Notes: generated by a model not told the origin, from the letters alone. Counted from the stretch's first letter, positions 49,698 to 59,934 are shown. The stretch is DNA of 64,000 bases from Flavobacteriaceae bacterium bin25 (GCA_002238525.1 MPMN01000007.1:1-64000); one strand, 5' to 3'. Translations and numbers: made by a program.

Positions 49698-52600
49698 TCA
49701 GTGTTGGTGAAAGCAATGAACTTCATTTTGCGAACTAGAAAGGGCCCTATTATATGTTTTATGTAGGCAATTTTTTCTTCTCTGCGATTTACCAGAAAAT
49801 AAGTCATCAACTGCTCTACGCCAATTCCTATTCTCGTCGTTTGTATTGTAATACCAAAATAAAGGGTTCGTTTCACTACCCCTATTCTTGTACATTATAT
49901 GTGCATCATCCTTCGCGTGAAGTAAACCCAATATAGCATGTCCAAATTCGTGCCAAATTACATCTATATCTCTTCTGGCATTAGCGTCTGATTCCCATTC
50001 AGATAAAATATCCCAAAATGTTTTGGATACTTTTATTGTAGGTGGATCTATCTTACAAATATTTGCTAAGGCGAAGGCATCTACACCTATGGAATTTTCG
50101 ATTTCACCAAAAGTAAACTCATCTGTTTTAATGTTTAAATTTCCATCATAGCCGTGCCTTCTTGCATCCCTGATGAATGCAATTAAATAGGATTCCGGGT
50201 TACGAGAAACAATTTGTTGATAAATGGGGTCATCGTTAAAACTCGTTCCAAAAGTCGTGATTATTTCTTCAGATAGGATTGTGTTTAAAATTATAGGTTC
50301 AAAGATGGCGCGAATACTACAATTTTTAGTTCCCTTCAGGGTTATCGGATTTTTAGATAATTCATTTGCACTAAAATTACTACAGTTTGTTTCCCACTTT
50401 TTAAATACATAGCTTCCTCTATTGGGATAGGCACGTAAATCAGTTTGTTCGTTTTGTGATAATTTGAAAGAAGATTTAAGTTGTCCACCCACAGTTGAAG
50501 AAGTGGTTATATCATATTGCACAATACCGAGATTAATGTTAGAATTTTCCCCGAGATTAGTGTCTAGAGGCAAATTATTTGTCTGTTCATGTTCTTGGGT
50601 GGTTTCATTCTCCTCTCCTGGGACATTACTATCAATGGGAGTAAATGTTGCTTCTAACTTGCAATCTCCTTTTACTTCAAACTCAAGTATGGAATAAGTA
50701 GGGTCGGATATTTCTGGGCAGCCTGAACCAGTTGATTTCCAGATGGAAAACTCATATCCAATATAGGGTTCTGCCTCTATAGTGACCTTCTTGTTGTATT
50801 CTGCCTCCTCAATTGTATTTGGACTCAGTTCTCCTCCTGAGCTTTCGGTCGTGATGGTATACATTAGTGGTTGAAACACTGCTTTGATTTCACAATCTTC
50901 GCTGGCTGTGAAAGATATAGACTCATCTTCTGAATTAAATTCACCGCATGTTCCTTCCCATCCCTTGAATTCGTAATGTTCTTTCACCGTAGCTTCAATA
51001 GTTACCTCATCTCCATCATTCACTATCAGGGTTTCAGTTATTTCTCCACCTTCATTTGCTGAGGTAGAAATCGTACGGGGAACCGGTGTGAAAATCGCTT
51101 GCAATTGGCAATCCCTTTCAACTGTAAATTCCAAAGTGGGGTTGGAGACATCGGTTAAGCTAGGACAGTCGGTATCTTCTACTGTCTCCCACTTTTCAAA
51201 CACATATCCTTCTTCACTTTTAGCAGTTAAGTTAACGGTCTGACCATGTTCCCTTAATAATTCTTGTTCACTTACTGTACCTCCTACAGAAGAGGAAGCA
51301 TTGATAGTGTATTCTATCTTCTTAAAGATCGCCTTGATTTCACAATCTTTACTAGCTGTGAAAGATATGGACGTATTCTCTGAATTGAATTCACCGCATG
51401 TTCCTTGCCATTCTTTCAACTGGTAATGTAGGTTGGGGGAGGCTTTGATATTCACTTCATCCCCATGATTCACTGCTAGGGTTTCGGTTATTTCTCCACC
51501 TTCATTTGCTGAGGTAGTAATCGTTCGAGGCGCTGGAATAAAAATTGCTTCTAGTTGGCAAGCTCTTTCAACTGTAAATTTCAAAGTTGGGTTGGATAAA
51601 TCATTTAACGTTGCGCAAACAGAATTTTCTGATGTTTCCCACCTATCAAATACATAACCCTCATCAGGAGTTGCGCTCAAGGTAGCTTTCTGACCATATT
51701 CTACTATCAATTTTGATTCGACCACTGAACCTCCTTCAGTCGAGGATGCACTGATGGTAAACTCTGCTTTTTCAAAGGTCGCTTGTAGTTGGCAATCTCC
51801 TACAACAGTGAATTCCAAAGTAGTGGTAGAAGTATTGGTTAGATCAGGACAATGAGTATCCTTTGCTAATGTCCATCCACTAAATTTATATCCATTTTCA
51901 GATGTAGCAGTCAGGGTTACAGACTGACCATATGTTTCCACCAATTCTGTATCACTTACTGAGCCACCCTCAGAAGAGGCAGTACTGATGGTATATTGAA
52001 TCTTTTCAAAAACCGCTTTTATCGTACAATCCTTCTCCAAGTTTATCCTTATTGTAGAGGAATCAGCACCAAAATCACCGCAAGTTCCTTCCCAATTTAT
52101 CAACTGATAATGGTCTTCAGCAATAGCAGTAATCTTCACTTCATCCCCCTGATTTACTGTCAGGGTTTCGGTTTTCTTTCCATTTGAAGTCAAATGGCCT
52201 CCCTCATTGAATATGGTGGTAATCGTTCGGGGTACCTTGGCAAATACTGCTTCTAAGCTACAATCACCTGCGACTGCGAAAATTATTTTGCTATTCGAAG
52301 AATCTTCAAGCGATGGACAATCATTATCTTCTGTCGTCTGCCATCCACTAAATTCATATCCTTCATCAGGCTTTGCGGTAAAGGTGGCTATCTGCCCTTG
52401 TTCTTTAGACAATAGTCCATTGCTTACTCTACCTCCACCCTTTGAAGTGGCTATGATGGTGTAGCTAATCTTTTCAAACTCAGCCCTGACCTGACAATTT
52501 TTTGAAGCGGTAATTGTGATTTCGTGTTGATTGTCGGTCATCGATTCCTTGCTAAATGTACCGCAGTCGCCAGTCCATTCCTTAAATTGATAGTGCTTCA

Positions 52601-52820
52601 TGGGAGTGGCTCTAATTATCACTGATTGTCCATTTTCAACATTTCTTTCAGTGTCTGTGATCGTTCCGCCAAGTCCAGCTGATGTGACTATGGTAAACTT
52701 AGCTGCTTCTGGAGGCTTGAAGGCAGTAACAGTTTCAACTGTCTCATTGTTACACGAAAATAAAGTGAAAAGTGTTAAAACGATAAACAAAAAGAAATAA
52801 CGGTTATGTTTGAAGAACAT
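49698..52820 (-). CDS. Giant InlB-repeat lipoprotein with C-terminal metzincin-like metalloprotease (second copy)
   Basis: 1040 residues. The lipoprotein signal ends LFTLFSC (Cys 23). Ten InlB-type repeats are arranged as in the paralogue at 44956-48165. A short acidic/Pro linker replaces the Thr-rich one (about 735-765). The head has IWHEFGHAILGLLHAKDD with His957, Glu958, His961 and His968 in an HExxHxxxxxxH arrangement and HIMY as a candidate Met-turn. Compared with the paralogue, the C-terminal 25 residues differ (ending SSSQNEVHCFHQH). The poly-G run is absent because the Gly codons vary (GGTGGAGG), so this copy should be constitutive. A leader of 1.4 kb upstream holds only decayed sequence. 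Confidence 0.88.
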   Translation of the reverse strand: MFFKHNRYFFLFIVLTLFTLFSCNNETVETVTAFKPPEAAKFTIVTSAGLGGTITDTERNVENGQSVIIRATPMKHYQFKEWTGDCGTFSKESMTDNQHEITITASKNCQVRAEFEKISYTIIATSKGGGRVSNGLLSKEQGQIATFTAKPDEGYEFSGWQTTEDNDCPSLEDSSNSKIIFAVAGDCSLEAVFAKVPRTITTIFNEGGHLTSNGKKTETLTVNQGDEVKITAIAEDHYQLINWEGTCGDFGADSSTIRINLEKDCTIKAVFEKIQYTISTASSEGGSVSDTELVETYGQSVTLTATSENGYKFSGWTLAKDTHCPDLTNTSTTTLEFTVVGDCQLQATFEKAEFTISASSTEGGSVVESKLIVEYGQKATLSATPDEGYVFDRWETSENSVCATLNDLSNPTLKFTVERACQLEAIFIPAPRTITTSANEGGEITETLAVNHGDEVNIKASPNLHYQLKEWQGTCGEFNSENTSISFTASKDCEIKAIFKKIEYTINASSSVGGTVSEQELLREHGQTVNLTAKSEEGYVFEKWETVEDTDCPSLTDVSNPTLEFTVERDCQLQAIFTPVPRTISTSANEGGEITETLIVNDGDEVTIEATVKEHYEFKGWEGTCGEFNSEDESISFTASEDCEIKAVFQPLMYTITTESSGGELSPNTIEEAEYNKKVTIEAEPYIGYEFSIWKSTGSGCPEISDPTYSILEFEVKGDCKLEATFTPIDSNVPGEENETTQEHEQTNNLPLDTNLGENSNINLGIVQYDITTSSTVGGQLKSSFKLSQNEQTDLRAYPNRGSYVFKKWETNCSNFSANELSKNPITLKGTKNCSIRAIFEPIILNTILSEEIITTFGTSFNDDPIYQQIVSRNPESYLIAFIRDARRHGYDGNLNIKTDEFTFGEIENSIGVDAFALANICKIDPPTIKVSKTFWDILSEWESDANARRDIDVIWHEFGHAILGLLHAKDDAHIMYKNRGSETNPLFWYYNTNDENRNWRRAVDDLFSGKSQRRKNCLHKTYNRALSSSQNEVHCFHQH

Positions 52821-53236
52821 TGAGCTGCTATTTGGTTTCTGTTGATATTTCAGTCATTATGTAATTGATAAAATGATTTCGATGTAACGGAATCCTTAAT
52901 CTGTTATTGAAACATTGACAAATTACTGAAAGAGTAGATACTAAGGGGTAAATTTGGGTTTTTATATAATATTTCAAAGTGGAATATCTCTGTAATTTAA
53001 CCATTGAACTAAGGTGTTAGCAAAGTGTGAAGTGGATTTAAAAACTGACATAATACACAATCCTGCTATAATACAAATCATCTTTTGGAGCCAAGTACCT
53101 CTACACACTAGAGTAAGAGATAATGTTAACCGGAGGTAGTAGGATTTAATCCTTCAAAGTTAATAAACTGAGTTCTCTCACTTTGATGTGAAATAGTTCT
53201 TTTTGATTGTATATTAATTGATTTTGAGGTCGTCAC

Positions 53237-53420
53237 TTAAGAACATATCAGATTTTTTTGATAGATTTTTTCTTTGTTCACGATTTTTGCAATCAGATTT
53301 TTGAATATCATCTCTTCACTCTGGGAACGATTTATTCTGAAGCAGAACTCGTTGTAGTATCTATCCAGATAGAAGTCGCTCACCCATGAATAATACCGTT
53401 TAAACAATAAAATTACTCAT
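53237..53420 (-). pseudogene. IS1595-family (ISXO2-like) transposase 3' remnant
   Basis: The minus-strand frame reads VSDFYLDRYYNEFCFRINRS followed by a Phe/Leu/Ile-rich tail to TAA at 53239-53237. The block L-x-R-Y-x-(D/N)-E-F-x-F-R-x-N-R is the C-terminal hallmark of IS1595-type transposases. Upstream the frame breaks repeatedly. Confidence 0.6.
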
Positions 53421-54210
53421 AGAAAATTTAATGCCTAAGCTATTTATCCGTAGAGTAAACCTATAAACTTATTGAGTAAGTATAGTGACTAAATGGTATA
53501 AGTGGTGTTTATCTAAGACTTTATCTGGTAGTTCATCGTATGAAGAGCCAAAAAGTTGAGTCCCTTGTTGCTCTCCATCTGGGTAATGTTATAAGTTTTG
53601 GCTATTGTTCTACATACTTTCCATCTCTTTTGAAAAGATCTGATGTAATGGATATGTGTTTTTTGTCTCAGGGTTTTTGCTATCCTAACCCTCACAAAAA
53701 ATTTACTATATGTCTACACGAACAAAAATCAATATCCCCAAAATCAAAGCTATATAAGGCTAACTTCTCTCTTTTTAGACAGGATATATTGACCAAATAT
53801 CCAAGTCTCATGTTTTCTGGAATGGTCATATTCTTACAATCGTGAGAGCCAGCATTGTCATTAATCATGGTTTTAAGTTCTCTCGAATTTTGTTTGCTAA
53901 CTCTCTAAGAGGGAACAAAAATCTTTCAGAAAACCCTTGAAATTATCATTAGACACTGATGATGTTTCGAGAGAAAAACTATTTCCTATGATAGACCAAA
54001 AGTCACCCCTTAACCAAGCCATTGATAACTATGCTGATATTCATCAATTGGATGGACACTTTTGGAGACCAACAGACGCTTTCGTTTGATCATTAATCCA
54101 AAATGAGATTCATCTTGAAAATAAAGGAGGAGACTTTCTTCAAACCAAAGATGCAAACCATTTTAAATTGGATTGATTTATTGAGAACACGAATAGAAGA
54201 GTGTTTGTCT
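53421..54210. other. Decayed, non-coding stretch with coding-like shreds
   Basis: No intact gene is present. On the minus strand near 53870 a short stretch reads MINDNAGSHDCKNMTIP and may be further transposase debris. On the plus strand from 53990 a stretch reads IDQKSPLNQAIDNYADIHQL and runs on through stop codons. Neither is recognised. The adjoining 52821-53236 holds nothing I can identify. Confidence 0.4.
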
Positions 54211-54246
54211 GTAAACTTAATTAAGGATTACATCTTGTGAAGTTAG
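54211..54246 (-). pseudogene. 3' tail remnant of a deleted DUF285-type lipoprotein gene
   Basis: On the minus strand this encodes PNFTRCNP then a stop, matching the tail PNFTSCNPN of the lipoprotein ending at 54564. About 200 bases farther up (54428-54545) lies a copy of that gene's upstream leader. Together they suggest a former neighbour gene, almost wholly deleted. Confidence 0.5.
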
Positions 54247-54427
54247 GACGAAGATCAATAGAGAATAAACCCGAACTAACAATGAGTTTCAGGAAAATAG
54301 GACCAAGAGGGTTACTATGGGAATAAGTAGAGTATTTTGAAAAACTCAATAATCACTAGAAAGTTATGTGTTGATGTTAGGATATGGGCAACTAGTTGTA
54401 CTGTATTTGCTGGTATTTTTTTTAGTT

Positions 54428-54545
54428 TTTGAGGATACGGGGAAATAGGTTTGCAGATTCTTCCTGATAGAGAGGAAAAAGCAAGTATAGGGCATACCTG
54501 ATCTGAACGATCTCTTTAAAAAAAGTACTGAGCACAGGGACCGGT
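54428..54545 (+). repeat. Direct repeat, copy 1 (flanks lipoprotein gene)
   Basis: About 118 bases with roughly three quarters identity to 58136-58252 by eye. Shared words include ATACGGGGAAATAGG, TTCCTG, AGTAT and CTTTAAAAAA. The copy lies downstream of the lipoprotein gene. Confidence 0.6.
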
Positions 54546-55416
54546 AATGGTTGGTCTAAAAACTTAATTAGGGTTACAACTGGTGAAATTAGGGGTATTA
54601 CTTTGTGTGAGGTTGCTATATGTTGAAAACCCATCGCAAAGGGTCACCATACCAACATTCCAACCACTGATTGTTTGATTGAAGGAAGAAGCACCGGAAA
54701 ACATCGTAGTCATATTCGTCACCTTACTTGTATTCCAATTTAGTGGCTTATTGAAGGAAGAAGCACCGGAAAACATCCCACTCATATCCGTCACCTGACT
54801 TGTATTCCAATTACGGATAGCTCCATTGAAGGAAGAAGCACCAAGAAATATCCCAGTCATATTCGTCACCTTACTTGTATTCCAATTTAGTGACTTATTG
54901 AAGGAACGAGCATTGTTAAACATCCAACTTATATTGGTCACCTTTCCGGTTTTCCAAGAACCGATATCTTGATTGAAAGAAGTAGCATGGGCAAACATTT
55001 CTCTCATATTGGTCACATTACTGACATCCCATTTACTGATATCGTCATTAAATGTTGTGTTATCGTTAAACAATTTCCACATATTATTAACAAATGTGGT
55101 ATTTACGTATTGAACGTTTCTACGACCTCTTACTTCACTTCTTAGTATTTGAGTATCGGCAATAAGATACTCTTGAGATGATGGATCGCTAGGATCAATT
55201 AGTACCCGCTGACCAATTAATGACCGAGCACAATCCCTTGCTTTGATGATTCCACCATCTGTGTATAACGGGTTCGTCCCAGAAGGGCAAGCAGCGGTAG
55301 GTTGCGTATTAGTTGGTTGATTCGTAGTAGTAGGTTGATTCGTTGCCGGTTGATTTGTTGGAGTTGTAGTAGTGGGCTGGGTATCGGTAGGTTCATTCTC
55401 TGTCGGATCATCATCA

Positions 55417-55540
55417 TCCTAATCATCATCCTGATCATCATCATCATCATCATCCTGATCATCATCATCATCATCCTGATCATCATCATCATCATCCTGA
55501 TCATCATCATCATCATCCTGATCATCATCATCATCATCCT
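55417..55540 (-). repeat. 21-bp tandem repeat encoding (Gln-Asp6) units
   Basis: CCTGAT words on the plus strand recur at 55454, 55475, 55496, 55517 and 55538, exactly 21 bases apart, giving Q-D-D-D-D-D-D units. The equivalent linkers in the two upstream modules have just one short unit. The premature TAG lies at the edge of this array. Confidence 0.85.
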
Positions 55541-55542
55541 GA

Positions 55543-56250
55543 TCATCTCCACCTCCAGATTCACTACAATTATCGAAAGTGGGTTTATTCGCTTTTGTGA
55601 GTCTGCTGCCGTCTGAGAAATCAGAGCAAATAGTTACCATATTAACGTCCCAACTACTGATATCTTGATTGAAGGAACGAGCATCTTCAAACATTTCATA
55701 CATATTAGTCACCTTACTTGTATCCCAATTTCCGATATCTTGATTGAAGGAACGAGCATCTGCAAACATCTCTCTCATATTGGTCACCCTACTTGTATCC
55801 CAAGAACCGATGTCTTGATTGAAAGCGGTAGCTTCGTAAAACATCTCATACATATTGGTCACATTACTGACATCCCATTTACTGATATCGTCATTAAATG
55901 TTGTGTTATCGTTAAACAATTTCCACATATTATTAACAAATGTGGTATTTACGTATTGAACGTTTCTACGACCTCTTACTTCACTTCTTAGTATTTGAGT
56001 ATCGGCAATAAGATACTCTTGAGATGATGGATCGCTAGGATCAATTAGTACCCGCTGACCAATTAATGACCGAGCACAATCCCTTGCTTTGATGATTCCA
56101 CCATCTGTGTATAACGGGTTCGTCCCAGAAGGGCAAGCAGCGGTAGGTTGCGTATTAGTTGGTTGATTCGTTGTCGGTTGATTTGTTGGAGTTGTAGTAG
56201 TGGGCTGGGTATCGGTAGGTTCATTCTCTGTCGGATCATCATCATCCTGA
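55543..56250 (-). repeat. 708-bp tandem duplication, copy 2
   Basis: Nearly identical to 56251-56958. The only differences noticed are a few bases at the Cys-Asn/Ser-Glu-Ser boundary and in the Asp linker. It encodes one complete linker plus DUF285 module. Confidence 0.88.
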
Positions 56251-56958
56251 TCATCTCCACCTCCAGATTCATTACAGTTATCGAAAGTGGGTTTATTCGC
56301 TTTTGTGAGTCTGCTGCCGTCTGAGAAATCAGAGCAAATAGTTACCATATTAACGTCCCAACTACTGATATCTTGATTGAAGGAACGAGCATCTTCAAAC
56401 ATTTCATACATATTAGTCACCTTACTTGTATCCCAATTTCCGATATCTTGATTGAAGGAACGAGCATCTGCAAACATCTCTCTCATATTGGTCACCCTAC
56501 TTGTATCCCAAGAACCGATGTCTTGATTGAAAGCGGTAGCTTCGTAAAACATCTCATACATATTGGTCACATTACTGACATCCCATTTACTGATATCGTC
56601 ATTAAATGTTGTGTTATCGTTAAACAATTTCCACATATTATTAACAAATGTGGTATTTACGTATTGAACGTTTCTACGACCTCTTACTTCACTTCTTAGT
56701 ATTTGAGTATCGGCAATAAGATACTCTTGAGATGATGGATCGCTAGGATCAATTAGTACCCGCTGACCAATTAATGACCGAGCACAATCCCTTGCTTTGA
56801 TGATTCCACCATCTGTGTATAACGGGTTCGTCCCAGAAGGGCAAGCAGCGGTAGGTTGCGTATTAGTTGGTTGATTCGTTGTCGGTTGATTTGTTGGAGT
56901 TGTAGTAGTGGGCTGGGTATCGGTAGGTTCATTCTCTGTCGGTTCATCATCATCCTGA
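56251..56958 (-). repeat. 708-bp tandem duplication, copy 1
   Basis: Nearly identical to 55543-56250 and in the same frame (708 is divisible by 3), so duplication adds 236 residues without a frameshift. Confidence 0.88.
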
Positions 56959-58135
56959 TCATCTCCACCTCCAGATAATTCTACCTCTGTAAACAAAGCC
57001 TCCAATGAACAATTACCACCTACGTCAAAACGCACTTGCTCATTGGTCAAAACGATATCATCAGGACAACCAGAACCCGATGCACGCCACCGATCAAATT
57101 CGTAACCATCATCCGGCTCAGCTGTAATGCGAACTTCCTGGCCAAAACCTCTTTCCTCTTCATCACTATCCACACTACCCCCAGTACCACCTTCAGCAGT
57201 AATGCTGTATAATACCTCGGTAAACTTGGCCTTGATTATACAATCTCTAGTAACTATGAAAGAAATAGTATTCTCCTCTACATCAATTTCCGGAGAATCC
57301 TCTTCACCACAACTGAACACCCATTCTTGGAATGCATAATGCTCATTGGCTGCGGCTGTAACCTCCACCTCATCCCCATAAACAAGATTCTCCGATGGTG
57401 TAATCAATATCTGTCCATTCTCGTTTTCTTCTATCGTAATTGTGTGAGGAGACTTGGTAAAAACCGCTTCCAGACTACAATCACCATCAACTGTGAAGGT
57501 CACCATGTTGTTGACGGCTATAAGGTCATCAGGACACTCACTACCTTCTGCTGTTGTCCATCCGCTTAACTGATAGCCTTCCTCAGGCTCAGCAGTAAAA
57601 GAGGCTATCTGGCCATATTCTCTTGATAATTCTCCCTCACCGACACTACCTCTATCGGTTGAACCGGCGGTGATGCTATACTTGATCTTTTCAAACTCAG
57701 CTCCAATCTGACAATTCTTGGAAGCGGTGAAGGTGATTTCTGTATTGTCTGGGCTAAAACTACCACAATCGCCTGTCCATTGCTTCAATTGATAGTGCTC
57801 TTGAGCTGTGGCAGTAACGGTCACCGACTGACCACCATCTACACTTTGACTAGAGGTTATCAAACCACCAACACCGGTAGATATGGCGATGGTAAACTTA
57901 GTCACTACCGGCTGAATAGGTGCTGTGGGCGTATCTTCATTATTACAAGAAAATAAGACGATGAGGGTTACCATGGAAATAAACAATGGATTTTGAAAAA
58001 TTCTGAATTTCATAGGATGGTGTATTTTATCTCTTGGTTATTTGTTTGATGAGTAATGATTTGAATGGGATGAACCCCCTCAAAACGAATAGGTAAAAAG
58101 TCCTGAGTTGTATTTACCGGCAAAATCTTTTGTTC

Positions 58136-58252
58136 GGTTTTGGGAATACGGGGAAATAGGGTTGCTAGTCTTTCCTGGTAGAAAGGACAAAGCGAGTATG
58201 AAGCATACCCGAAGCGAGTAAGCTCCTTAAAAAAGTAGTTTAGATAAAGTTT
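58136..58252 (+). repeat. Direct repeat, copy 2 (leader of lipoprotein gene)
   Basis: Counterpart of 54428-54545, located 120-240 bases upstream of the lipoprotein start at 58013. It probably belongs to the gene's leader or promoter region. Confidence 0.6.
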
Positions 58253-58289
58253 GGGACGAGCTACCTGCTCCCTATTCCAAAATATAAAT

Positions 58290-58297
58290 GGGGGGGG
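58290..58297 (+). repeat. Poly-G (8) tract upstream of lipoprotein gene
   Basis: Eight G on the plus strand (C on the coding strand), about 280 bases before the lipoprotein start. It lies in the 427-base stretch 58014-58440, which also has the leader repeat but no gene I accept. Confidence 0.7.
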
Positions 58298-58440
58298 TGA
58301 TTTCATTAGGGAGTAATTGGCTGAACGTCAATCTATAGCATGACAATAGCCGTGTCAGAGTAGATAGTGTATTTTTCAACAGAGTAATCATATATACCTC
58401 CAGCTATATCAAAAATAAAGATAACAAATATTTAATTATC

Positions 58441-59872
58441 AGAGACCTTTGCACTAAATTTTAGTAATAGCATTAGAATATGTAAATTAATTGAGTCTAG
58501 AAGTTTATTTAACATTGACTTAAAATACTTGTATAATTCAAATTATTGTTGTATCTTGGCCTTCGCTATGCGTTTCAAATCTTATCATTCCAAACAAATG
58601 ATTTTTTCGAACCACACCAAACTAGGAGTGCTTCTTCATCAAGCCAATTTTTCAAACAAATCAACACCAACATTGACTAGAAACCAATCGAAGAGTATCT
58701 AGTCACCCATTATAAGCCCGGTAAAAAGCAAAGAGGTCAAAAAGCCTATCATCCGATGATCCTATTTAAAATGCAGTTGATTTCGGTATGGTATGGTCTT
58801 TCAGATGTTCAAACAGAATACTTGACTATGGATTGTATCAGTTTTTGTCGTTTTTGTGGCTTAGAATTAATGGACAGTGTCCCTGACCATAGCACTTTAT
58901 TCCGATTTCGTTCAGAATTGACTAGAAAGAAGTTGTATCAACCCATCATGTTGATGGTCAACAAACAATTAGCGGAAAAGGGGTTGATGGTCAAAGGCAC
59001 AGCTATCATTGATGCATCGCTTACTTCGAGTCCTTTTTCTCCGAAGGGGAAGTTGGATCATCAAATGGCTGAGGATAGAAAAGAAGATGCCCGTTCAGAT
59101 ACGGAAGTAATGGAAGAAGAGAAATATCACCGGAAGAAAGAAGAAGAAAGTCCCCATACGGATCATGAAGCTCGGTGGTTTAAAAACAGGTGCGTCACCT
59201 GGTAGCGTTTAAAGACCTACTTTGGCTACAAGAGGCATATAACGACTAACGATGATGGCTTGATACTTGGGTTCATACCACTCCTGCCAATGAGCATGAT
59301 AGTCAGGGGTTAGGGGATATAGTGGAGAAGGTTCCTGAAGATGAGCGCACAGAGGTAATGGGGGACAAAGGGTATAAGTCCAAAAAAAATGATCGATTGC
59401 TGGAAGAAATGGGCAGTAAGTCATTGATTATGGAAAAAGGTTACAGACACAAGCCCCTGACAAAGGAACAGAAACAATGGAATTAAGAGATTAGTAAGAA
59501 ACGCTGGAGCGAGAAACAGACTTTTGGTGGTTTGTGTCCTATCACTAGGCTAAAAGGCTTAGAGAAAGTTCATCATCAGCATAAACTGGAGGCTATAGCA
59601 TACAATTTGAACCATTCTCTGGGATTAGTGCGTTTGATGGTGAAATAAGGTGTAAAAAAGGCTGAAAATAATCCTATAAGGGCGTGTTATGGATATATAT
59701 TTATCGAAACATTATCAAGAAAAAGATGACTTAAGTACGAATTGAGTAATTATAAAGTAAAAAAAGAACCCAAAAATTGGGTTAAGCCAGATCATATTTA
59801 AATAGATTTCTAAATTAGATTAAATCACATATTCTAATGCTAATTTCAAAGATTTAGTGCAAGGGTTTCTCT
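58441..59872 (+). mobile_element. Decayed IS5-type insertion sequence with inverted ends
   Basis: The left end starts AGAGACCTTTGCACTAAAT. The reverse complement of the right end starts AGAGAAACCCTTGCACTAAAT. The match extends inward with gaps over about 50 bases (TAGCATTAGAATATGT is shared). The total length of 1432 bases fits the group. A degenerate transposase lies inside. No target-site duplication is obvious. Confidence 0.75.
58568..59648 (+). pseudogene. IS5-family transposase, frameshifted and interrupted
   Basis: Pieces in order are MRFKSYHSKQM from 58568, then a shift into KPIEEYLVTHYKPGKKQRGQ (preceded by a TAG that replaces the expected Trp). The longest intact part, 58756-59205, has MILFKMQLISVWYGLSDVQ and PDHSTLFRFRSEL. 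It also has AIIDASLTSSPFSPKGK with the first DDE Asp. After 59205 come YKRHITTNDDGLILG, a VMGDKGYKSKKN block with the second Asp, and RWSEKQTFGGL with the Glu region, in changing frames. It cannot produce an active enzyme. Confidence 0.82.
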
Positions 59873-59934
59873 CCGATATAGGTGCATTGGTAACAAATTA
59901 ATCTCAGCAAAGATCACTTCAAAATTTATCGTAA

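Larger units (their letters stand above)
54564..58013 (-). pseudogene. InlB-repeat lipoprotein with three DUF285/BspA-like modules; interrupted by one in-frame TAG
   Basis: The start at 58013 gives a signal ending TLIVLFSC. Four InlB-type repeats (residues about 35-360) form a shorter stalk than in the other paralogues. Three modules follow, each with an Asp-rich/Thr-Pro linker, a [19 protein letters not shown] block and DUF285 repeats. Those repeats have the pattern W-(D/N)-(T/V)-S-x-V-T-N-M-x-x-M-F-x-x-A-x-x-F-N, as in mycoplasma lipoproteins and BspA. The first two modules are near-identical 708-bp duplicates. At 55421-55419 the codon TAG replaces the CAG found in the repeats around it. 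After that codon the same frame is open for another 285 codons and encodes the third, more diverged module, ending SCNPN at 54564. Without read-through the product is 864 residues (55419-58013). A recent mutation, a sequencing error or suppression are all possible. Confidence 0.85.

Noticed and set aside
53540..53845. 101-codon plus-strand frame in the decayed region
   Set aside because: No family features, odd composition, and the opposite strand shows transposase remnants.
55302..55616. Ile-rich plus-strand frame
   Set aside because: It is the complement of the Asp repeat array; composition is forced by the microsatellite.
58010..58306. 98-codon minus-strand frame upstream of the DUF285 lipoprotein
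   Set aside because: Its similarity to a frame at 54422-54634 comes from the shared DNA repeat; one copy is disrupted, it overlaps the lipoprotein start and it has no known family.
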